Shown here in pieces: positions 55,160-64,000 of a DNA stretch of 64,000 nt. This DNA is from Rhynchospora pubera (taxonomy: Eukaryota > Streptophyta > Magnoliopsida > Poales > Cyperaceae): NCBI GenBank assembly GCA_028095005.1, contig CM051459.1:118827431-118891430 (forward strand), given 5' to 3'. The notes below the pieces were generated by a model that was not told where the DNA came from, made no database searches, and was given only the letters and a program-made list of their open reading frames with translations. Every line of letters begins with the position of its first letter. Position 1 is the first letter of the stretch. The position numbers and the translations under genes were made by a program.

Positions 55160-55519
55160 ATGTCGACTGGCACAGACAATGCTAATCTCACCAAACAAAC
55201 TGATGAGAAGAAACACACACCACCACCTGGCCCATCCTTGGTTCTACCGACTTACTATGATGCAAATCCTGCATTAAAACTCACAACAGAGCCTCTTAGT
55301 GGTAACAATTACTTATCTTGGTCAGATTCTGTGTTGTTGGCTCTAGGAGCAAAGAATTTATTGAACTATATAACTGATTGTAGATGCCCTCTTGAAACTG
55401 ATACACACCATGAGCAATGGATTGCCACTGACAAGCTTGTTAGATTATGGATAAAAAACTTCATGGAACCATCAATTGCACGGCTATTTATTGACTCCAA
55501 ATCAGCATTTGATCTGTGA
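55160..55519 (+). pseudogene. gag: Copia gag, N-terminal part, ended by a premature stop
   Basis: 119 codons from ATG: a Pro-rich start, then ALKLTTEPLSGNNYLSWSDS, the conserved opening of plant copia Gag. The frame ends at TGA (55517-55519). The same frame continues without shift at 55520, so this is a nonsense change rather than a natural gene end; the site is where copia Gags normally carry a Trp codon. As it stands, the element could make full polyprotein only by read-through or by help from another copy. Confidence 0.88.
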
Positions 55520-55534
55520 CAATCCATTCAAGAT

Positions 55535-58500
55535 ATGTTTGGGCAACAAAACAATTTTGATAGGATCTTTCAACTTAAACGAGAACTATACCAAACCAAA
55601 CAAGGTTCTCAAACCATCACTCAGTTATATGGCTCCATAAAAAATAAATTAGATGAATTGAATATGTATGAGCCAATCACAACTGACCTTAAGATTATCC
55701 AGCAACGGTATGAAAATGACCGTGTTTTCCTGCTGCTAAATGCTTTGAACTCTGACTATGAACACACTCGAAGTCAGATACTGAACTCCTCTGAACTTCC
55801 AAATTTATCAAATGTTGTGTCCAAACTTCAAAGAGAGGAGACCCGAAAAACTATTTTGAGCCTTAATACTCAAACTACTGACCATACTGTTGAGAAATCA
55901 GTATTAATAGCAGACAGAAATCAAGGGGCAAGAAACCATACCGGCAACCGCGGTAGAGGTCGGGGTCGAGGCAACATGGGTCGAGGCAATAGATCTGCAG
56001 CTTACTGCGACCATTGTGCCAAAGACGGCCATAGCCGAGACCGGTGCTGGGAGCTTCACCCTCATCTGAAACCCCACCGTAGAGGCAGCCAGCCAAGCGC
56101 ACAGTCCGTGACAACCGCTGCCGCCTCAGATTCCCCCAAATTCACCCTTGCTCAGATCAGCCAGTTGCTGCAACAGTTGGGCAACAATGGCAATCAAGTT
56201 GTTCAAGGAGAGGGGCATTCTCTCGCCTCTCAATCAGGTAGGAGAGAAGGTAATTTCACCACTTTTGATTTCTCCTCTTTTGATTTGGGGGAGTACTGTC
56301 CTAAGTCGACAAAAGAGGGAGACAATCATGGTGGTGAACCAGTTAAGAAAATTGGATTTGGTTCGGGTTCCCTTGAGAAAATAAAATCCAATCTTTTCCA
56401 AACTAGAAGTCTAGCTGCTCACTTAAATAAAAATACTCTAGGCCAAGAATGTATCGTGGACTCTGGAGCCACCGACCATATGATAAATTGCAAATCAGGT
56501 TTAACTAATATTACTAAACAAAATCATGCTCAAGATGTGTTCCTAGCAGATGGTTCAACTACACCAATTTTAGGATCTGGTCAGATAAAATTGTTCAATA
56601 ACCCCATAGACAATGTATTATATTTACCAAACTTTCCATCAAATCTGTTATCGGTTGGTAAAATTACTAAGGAATTAAATTGCAATGTTATCTTTTCAGC
56701 TTCGTCTGTGATTTTTCAGGACATAGTGACCAGGAAGACGATTGGTGAAGGAAGTTTAGAAAGAGGCCTTTATATTATTAAAGATCAAAATTATGCTTTT
56801 ACTTCTTCTAAAGATAGTTTGAATAATTTGTGGCATCGTCGTATGGGCCACCCCTCTGATAGGATTTTAAATAAAATTTTTACTTTGTCAAATTTAAATT
56901 CTAGTTGTTGTGAGATTTGTAATTTCGCTAAACAAACTAAATTACCTTTTTCATTATCTAATAATAGATCCAATAAACCTTTTCAAATCATTCACTCTGA
57001 TGTTTGGGGTCCAGCTCCAATTGAATCTTATGATAATTTTAAATATTTTGTAACTTTCATTGATGATTTCTCTAGAGCTACTTGGCTTTATCTTTTAAAT
57101 TCCAAAGCAGAAGTTTTATCGATTTTTAAAGAATTTGTGAATCTTGTGTCAACTCAATACAACACACAAGTTCGAATTCTTAGAACTGATAATGGAACCG
57201 AGTATGTTAACAAGAACTTTCGTGTTTTTCTAAATGATTCAGGAATTATTCATCAGACCACATGCGTTGGCACACCGGAACAAAATGGCGTTTCTGAACG
57301 AAAGAATCGACATATTCTCGAAGTTACTCGGGCCCTAATGTTTCAATCAAAAATTTCTAAATCGTTTTGGTCGGATGCCATCCTTACTGCAACATACTTG
57401 ATAAATAGGCTGCCAAGTGTAGTTCTTGAATATAAATCTCCACTGGAAACATTAAATAATCAAACAATTAGTTTAAACCATCTTCGAACTTTTGGTTGCA
57501 CTTGTTTTGTTTATAACCAAGATATTCATCGAGATAAATTAGATTCTAGAGCCATTAAATGTGTTTTCATTGGTTACTCTACTAAAAAAAAGGGTTACAA
57601 ATGTTTTGACCCTGTATCAAATAAAACCTATATATCTCGAAATGTTAAATTTGTAGAGCATCAATTTTTCTTTGAGAATTTTATGCAGGGGGAGCAGCAT
57701 AATTTGGGCCGAGATCAAATGACGGATACAAAAAATGATGAGGTGCTTCAAAACTTTTGTATCAATAATTCAAATGAGGAAAGGACAAATTATACTCCGT
57801 ATGTATTCAACCCAAGATCAAGTGGTGACGAAGCCGATAATTCAAGCTCAAGTCCGAACAATACAACAAATGAAATCACATCTTCCCTGGAGCCCGAGAC
57901 AATAGAAAATGGAGACAACCTGGAGCACACTGAAAATACTGAAAGTGAAATTGAAGACAACGCGCAGCAAACAGTAGGTAATGACTCAACAATGCTGCGC
58001 AGGTCTGTAAGACAACTAAAACCCTCTGTTAGATTACAAGACTTTGTTACCTATTGCACATCTAAATATCTTATACAATATTACATTACATATGACAATA
58101 TTTCTTCTAAGTATAAAGCTTTTCTTAGTGATGTGTCCAAAGAAACAGAACCTCAAACCTTTGTAGAAGCAAAGAAAAATCCTATCTGGCAAGAAGCTAT
58201 GCACGAAGAACTCAAAGCACTGGCTAAAAATAAAACTTGGGACATTGTCAAGTTACCTCTAGATAAAAAACCTGTCGGATGTAGATGGATATATAAAATC
58301 AAGTACAATAGCAACGGTTCAATAGAAAGGTACAAAACTAGATTAGTTGCCAAGGGATATACCCAAACTTACGGTATTGACTATAAAGAAACCTTTGCAC
58401 CAGTAGCCAAAATGAACACTATTAGAGTTCTATTATCTGTTGCTGCTAATCTTGATTGGAAATTGTACCAGATGGATGTAAAAAATGCTTTTCTTCAAGG

Positions 58501-59758
58501 AACACTTGAAGAGGAAGTCTATATGAATTTACCGCCTGGCCATCCAAAAGAAAATGACAAAACTTTAGCTTGTAAATTAAATAAATCTATATATGGTCTA
58601 AAACAATCTCCAAGGGCATGGTATGCAAAATTAAGCTCAGCTTTAGTTTCTTTCAATTTTAAAATAAGCAATAGTGATCATTCTATGTTTGTCAAGTACA
58701 ATACCCAATCCACCACAATTGTTTTAATTTATGTTGATGATATTATAATTACAGGAAATGATAGTACGAAAATTTGTAATGTCAAGCAGTTCTTACAAAG
58801 AAAATTTGACATTAAAGATCTTGGTAAACTAAAATATTTTTTAGGCATAGAAATTGCTTATTCTAATAAGGGTTTATTTTTATCTCAAAGGAAATATGTG
58901 TTAGACCTTCTACAAGAAACAGGTAAATCCGGGTGCAAACCTATAACTACACCAATTGAACCAAACCTTAAGTTAGGACCTAATGATGGTGACCCTTTGA
59001 CAGATATTAGCCAATTCCAAAGGTTGGTAGGAAAACTAATTTATTTAACTGTTACTCGCCCTGACATAACGTTTGCAGTCAATGTAGTGAGTCAATTTAT
59101 GCATGCACCGAGAACAACTCATATGGATGCAGTAGTTCAAATCTTAAGATATCTCAAAGGAAGTCCTGGGAGGGGACTGCGAATGCAAAAGAACAAACAT
59201 GTCAGGATAACAGCCTATTCTGATGCTGATTGGGCAGGCAGCAGTGATAGAAGATCCACCACTGGATACTGCACTTTTGTTGGAGAAAATCTTGTAACTT
59301 GGAGAAGCAAAAAACAATCAGTTGTAGCACGATCCAGCGCTGAGGCAGAATACAGAGCCATGGCATCTACTACAAGTGAGGTGATCTGGCTGAAACAATT
59401 TATGCAAGATATTGGTGTAAAATGCGACTATCCAATTCCCATGTTTTGTGACAATCAAGCTGCAAGACACATCGCAAATAATCCAGTCTTCCATGAAAGA
59501 ACAAAACATATTGAAATAGACTGTCATTTTATACGAGAGAAGATAACCTCAAAAGAGATTGAAACACCCTATATTCCCAGTCAAAATCAACTAGCAGATA
59601 TCTTCACAAAATCCTTGAACCGATTCCAATATCAGAATATTTTATCCAAGTTGGGCTCTGTCGACATATACGAACCCAACTTGAGGGGGAGTGTTGAAGG
59701 AAACAAATCCCCAGCGCCACCTATTGAGCATAATTCCAGCACTGCCTTAATTTCTTGA
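55535..59758 (+). pseudogene. pol: Copia gag-pol polyprotein, remainder of the frame
   Basis: 1,407 codons in the same frame as 55160-55519. In residues of this part: rest of Gag at 1-150 with an RG-rich patch; CCHC knuckle C-x2-C-x4-H-x4-C from Cys158; protease DSGA from Asp309; integrase zinc region from about 434; DDE core at Asp489, Asp552 and Glu588 (D-x35-E); reverse transcriptase from about 900 with YVDD at 1066-1069; RNase H from about 1228 (SDADWAG at Asp1230). All catalytic residues are present. The final 22 codons lie in the 3' LTR, which supplies the stop. Unlike its AT-rich neighbours it holds one long open frame with conserved domains. Disabled only by the upstream TGA, as far as I can see. 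Confidence 0.95.
59683..59691 (+). other. Polypurine tract
   Basis: GAGGGGGAG immediately before the 3' LTR. It lies within the coding frame. Confidence 0.9.
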
Positions 59759-59969
59759 TATAGCCGTTAGCTACTTACTATTTCGGCTACCATGTAATTC
59801 TGTAATTAACATAATAGCTTTCCTTGTTTAGACTTCTTAGTTTAGAATGTTATCTCTGTACAGGCTGTAGAAGAATCTTGTGTACAGGCAATACCTGCAT
59901 ATATACAGGCGCTTATTGTAACAAGAATTTTTAATCAATAGAAATACAATTCTATTTCAAAACTTATCA
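59692..59969 (+). repeat. 3' LTR of the copia element
   Basis: 278 bp, one difference from the 5' LTR. Its first 67 bp are translated as the end of Pol. Confidence 0.96.
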
Positions 59970-59974
59970 TAAGG

Positions 59975-60670
59975 TTAGCTGATCAATTATAGAACAACAA
60001 CAGAACTGTCTCATGAAGGTCGGAGCAGATACTTTTTACAGAAACTCTGTAATATATTGGATTAAAGCAATCTTTTTTTTTATGTTTTTAATTGAAGATA
60101 CTTTCCTGAAATTTTAAATTGCTTGTATATTGTGTATTTTTGGTTATTGATTTTACTATGATTGAAAGTTGCAATAATTTTACATTCATAATTACAATTA
60201 TCAATTTAATTCTCCATAACGTAACTGTAACCAGTTGTGTTCTGAAACCGAGCAGAGTCTAGTTGGTCTGAAACTTGTATGAACATTCCACACATTTTGT
60301 CACAGCTTTTCAGTGTTGCAGTTGGAGAAACTTCATTGGACTCAAAATCATATTTGGTGTCAATGAAGGATCCGATTCAGGAAATTTTAGAGGCCAGATA
60401 AATACCTAACCACTTGAATTACTTGGTAAGTTGAGGGTTGTGCAAATTAATTCTCTTTATTTTCAATTCATTGATAAAAGACTTGGACATAGTAGGCGGC
60501 CACATAAGTTACTAAAAACTGCTATTCAGACAGCAAATAGTTACATGTGATAACCAATTTTAATAGGCAAGCAATTAGATACTTCCCTTGCTATCATCGT
60601 TTGTGTGGTCGCTTATGTTGAGCTTGTCACCAGAGACAGATTCCAGCCACAAGAAGAAATTCACTTGTGG
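59975..60670. other. Displaced original 3' flank of gene 8
   Basis: Sequence that followed the gene 8 stop before the copia insertion (continues from TAAGG at 59970). It presumably includes the old 3' UTR. Nothing else recognised. Confidence 0.6.
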
Positions 60671-60810
60671 CACTGTTTGGATATAGGAAGAAGGAAGAAG
60701 GAAGAAGGTCCAAATTTATTATAAATAATCCAAACTCTTCACAAAATTACACACTTCTCAATACTTTTTCCCATTTCTTCCCTTCTTTCCACACCTATCC
60801 AAACGGAGTG
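60671..60810. mobile_element. Tourist-like MITE, copy 4, inverted
   Basis: CACTGTTTGGAT on the left and ATCCAAACGGAGTG on the right, with GAAGAAGGAAGAAGG and its complement inside. The reverse-complement interior (TTTCCACACCTATCC...) matches copies 1-3. No target duplication read. Confidence 0.7.
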
Positions 60811-63800
60811 AAGCTGATCAGAACAGGAAGTTTCTCCTCTGTTCTTCAGTATTCGAACAACTCGTGTATCCTCTGTTTATTCTAGTTTCATACATTGAAA
60901 TAAAGCTACTTCAACAAGTCTGAATGAATTTCTTATACAGGCGGAGGAAACAAAATAAAAATATTAAGGATTAAATGGAGTTTAATACTAGTAATCACAT
61001 CGGAGTAACATTAAAAAAAAAAATCACACCTGAGAAGAGTCTTACATCGGATACAGGGTCCCTTAAAAATTGGACCTCCTGTTAGTTTATTAATTTGATT
61101 TAGATGCTTTGTATGCAGACGTATTTAGCTCTAGGTACATTATATAGCCTTAATTCTAGATTACAAACATTGGTGCACTTGGATGCAAGAGAACAAGAGA
61201 TTATTTCAGATTAATTTTTTATCTTGAAAAAAAGCAAGGGTCAGGATTTCAGATTAATTCTTTATTTAGAATAAAAGATAATTTAGACAAATTCGGATTA
61301 AAAATTTATCCAAATGACAGATCGTTTAGAAATATCGTTGTTATTTATTCTTAAGCATTTTAAAATACCATTTTTAATCACACCCATCGAAGAATCTATG
61401 AAAAATTCTTGTACATTTCGTTTCTGTTGGAAATCAATAAAACTTCTCCTTTATCAATAAAACATCTCCATGTTTAAACCTTATTTTGGAGAGACTGAAA
61501 AGAGGGAACAAAAACAGAGCAAACATACAGACTGAAATTTTGAAGGCTTATTATGAGAGGTAATGGGCCCGGATTTCAGGTTTTTGGTCCAACTAATTGT
61601 TAGAAAAAAAATTGTACTTTCTATATGTTTTGATGACCATTGACCAATTCGCCTAATAACAGATCAACAACAAACTTATTATTTTGGTATAGTGAATTGC
61701 TGAAGCCTAAAGCATGATCAAGAACCCTTTTTGTAACATGGGATTTCATTTCATTTTATTAGAAATTTTTTTATCAAAATTAATTGATCAAATTTGGTGT
61801 CATTTTGGTTGGAATTCCCATATAATTAGATCCAACAAAATTTTGTGAATTCAATTCAAATGAAATGAAATCCCCCATAAAAAATGTTTTGATGAGGGCC
61901 TAACTATTTCCAAATGTAGAAAACGGCCGGTCCACTAGTACATAAGTACATAACTATTGTTGTAAAAACGAAAATACAAGTTGCAAACATTTTTTTTTTC
62001 CAAATTGCAGCTTAGTTCCACTGCGAGCGTATCCTAACGTTGCAAAGTAGTGTTTTTCTAAGCTTCTGACCAATTTATACTCTGTTTTGGTTCAGGTCCA
62101 AATTAACTATCTATATGAAGTGCTTCTAATTTAAGTTATCTTTTTTTTTTTTGATAAACAATTTAAGTTATCTTGATTGATACATGAGAAACAGATGTAT
62201 AACAGTCGGATATGCACTCGTTGACATGAACTACACTGTTAATTTCGAAGAATAGACAATTTAGTTTCAACTTATAGAATCATAATTTAAAAAAATTCCC
62301 ATGTCCTTCTGACAAAACCAGAAAATTTTCCAAGCTCTAATGTGACTAGCTATTTGTGAGCGAGCAATTAAAAAAAACCAACTATATCACAAAACATGCA
62401 TGTTTATATACTGAATCGATTAGGACAAAAACTTGTCGTAAGCACAAGCGAAATTTTAGTTTAGGAATTTTATTGAACACAGAGAGGTCATTCATTTTCA
62501 ACAAGTGTAATTGACAAATCTGCCTTTCAAGTGCCATTCAGAAACACAACACAAGCTTACCAATTATATGAGAACTTGAGCAAGAATAGGTTCAACTTGA
62601 GCGCCTTCTTTTGGTTGTTTAGCAGGAACGGTGTCCTGGCTATGCTTGTAGAGATGTTTCGGTAGTTTTCAATTTCAATGGAGAAGAGAACGGGATGTAC
62701 GGAGAGAAAGAAGAGTTTAGATTTCAGTCCAAATCAGCCACATTTCAATTTCATCGAACAGGGTTGGTTTTCAAGAAAGAGTAGGGTAAGCACATTGCAA
62801 TATGTTTTCATTGAAACCAATCGGAATGACTTGGTTTTGTTTCGGTTCCAACCAAACCAACCGGTCCGGTCTGGTTACGCTAACACTGTTTCTGCTGATA
62901 CTTGTAACGAATAGACAAAAGTTAATATCGCTTTGCACAAAGTAAATTAGGAACTAAGTAAAAAATACACTACTATGTAAATATCACACATTCTTGAAAA
63001 TTATTTGATAGTAAAAATAAGAACAAAAATATCCGACATTACACGTCATGGTTAGTTACAATATGTAAGTTATGGACACATTTTGGTATTTCCTTCCAAA
63101 ATGTTACGGTAATGCTCCAAACCAATAATGGACAACTTTCTTTGTGTTTTCATAAGGAAAATATTATAATCCCGTCATTCCTAAACTTTAGTGTTCAATA
63201 AATAAAAAAATTTTAGGGTAATTGGCAATTGCACGTTCGGAATTTACTTCTTTTTTTTCTTTTTGGGAAATTTTCTAAAAGCATTATGTGCTTATTACGC
63301 GATAGCGAGTGATAGACATATGCAGGACAGGAAAAGAATCCCGTTTTGTCGTTCCCTGGATATATTTTCACGTCATAGCAATTGATATCTGTCTCGTACA
63401 CTGTATCCAATTATCCATCTATTCCTGTTAGCGATAGTGAGATAGGAACATGTTGTTATGCTAAGATTTTTTTTTTCTGATTGTCAAAGGAAAAGATGCT
63501 CCGTATTATTCTGTACCCACAGCCACAGGTACTTGTTTTGATTTAGCGCATTGTTTATTGTGACGTGACATTCTGTACATTTTAAAAAAAAAATTGCAAT
63601 GTTATATTTATCATTAAAATTTTTCAACTGTTTTAACTAATTTTTAAAAGATATTATGCTATTGGAACTATTCTGAAATATGTTAAGAAAATCAAGATGG
63701 TTATTTATTAATTGTCAACAAACATTTTGACTTAGTTAGAATCACGTAAATTATTAAGAATTATATTTTGACCAATAATAGATATTTGCAAATATGCACC

Positions 63801-64000
63801 AACAGAAAAAGCATGTGTCCATTCACATAATAAGTGAATCCGTACAACATGCAAGTGCATGTACATTTTTAAAAGTTAAAATGTCTGAAAATTTAAATGA
63901 GAAAATTTTAGGGGTGAGTTCATTAGGGTGAGAATTTTGACCCTATTAATAATAACAATAATTATTATTATTACTTTTTTCAAGGGATAAAGATCATTAA
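60811..64000. other. Intergenic DNA to the right edge
   Basis: AT-rich with poly-A/T runs and an ATT/AAT run at about 63945-63975. Short open frames such as the one at 62678 carry no recognisable domain. No gene or complete transposon seen. Confidence 0.5.

Larger units (their letters stand above)
54798..59969 (+). mobile_element. Ty1/copia LTR retrotransposon, near-intact (5,172 bp)
   Basis: Two 278-bp LTRs (TGTTGAAGG...AACTTATCA) flank a primer site, a gag-pol frame and a polypurine tract. A perfect 5-bp duplication TAAGG lies at 54793-54797 and 59970-59974. Domain order (Gag, protease, integrase, reverse transcriptase, RNase H) is that of copia, not gypsy. The LTRs differ at one site only (54848 G, 59741 A), so insertion is very recent. 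One in-frame TGA at 55517-55519 interrupts gag; otherwise the frame is open. Small size and short LTRs recall the Ale-type lineages, but lineage needs a tree. Confidence 0.97.

Noticed and set aside
55535..55537. ATG at 55535 as the genuine start of an independent pol gene
   Set aside because: It lies mid-Gag, in the same frame as the upstream part; the break is a nonsense codon, not a gene boundary.

Overview
This is an AT-rich stretch of nuclear DNA from a flowering plant. The evidence is a family of intronless plant-type ATL RING-H2 genes and a dense mix of plant transposons: Ty1/copia, CACTA, hAT, Mutator-like, Tourist-like, Helitron and tRNA-derived SINE. Two plant gene fragments have been carried inside transposons. 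I cannot name the species, or decide between eudicot and monocot, from the sequence alone.

The host genes are eight ATL-type RING-H2 proteins, probable membrane-bound E3 ubiquitin ligases, spread over about 51 kb. Numbered from the left they are: 1 (3422-4180 +), 2 (7040-7597 +, decaying), 3 (11680-12240 +), 4 (20383-20880 +), 5 (31626-32204 +), 6 (43051-43581 -), 7 (49999-50535 -) and 8 (54271-54795 +). Genes 1-4 have one N-terminal membrane helix, the classic ATL layout. Genes 5-8 have two. Genes 4-7 all end in the residues Pro-Val. Three copies carry changes in the RING: gene 6 has lost its seventh zinc ligand, gene 2 has lost the E2-contact tryptophan and its C-terminal frame, and gene 7 has lost a conserved proline. 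This looks like a tandem array growing and partly dying. A 1-kb direct duplication between genes 1 and 2 records one duplication step.

Transposons fill most of the rest. The largest are an almost intact Ty1/copia element (54798-59969) sitting right at the stop codon of gene 8, and a non-coding LTR retrotransposon (25808-29210) whose LTR contains a fossil polypurine tract. A CACTA element (22426-24666) carries exons of a SAICAR synthetase (PUR7) gene. A probable Helitron (3' end at 39667) carries a WD40 fragment and other exon-like pieces. There are two related Mutator-like elements (9178-10745 and 45826-47279), the second with a relic transposase. Many small foldback elements also occur, and for most of the larger elements the target-site duplications can be read directly.

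No tRNA, rRNA, CRISPR or organellar sequence was recognised. Gaps with nothing recognisable are listed as such.
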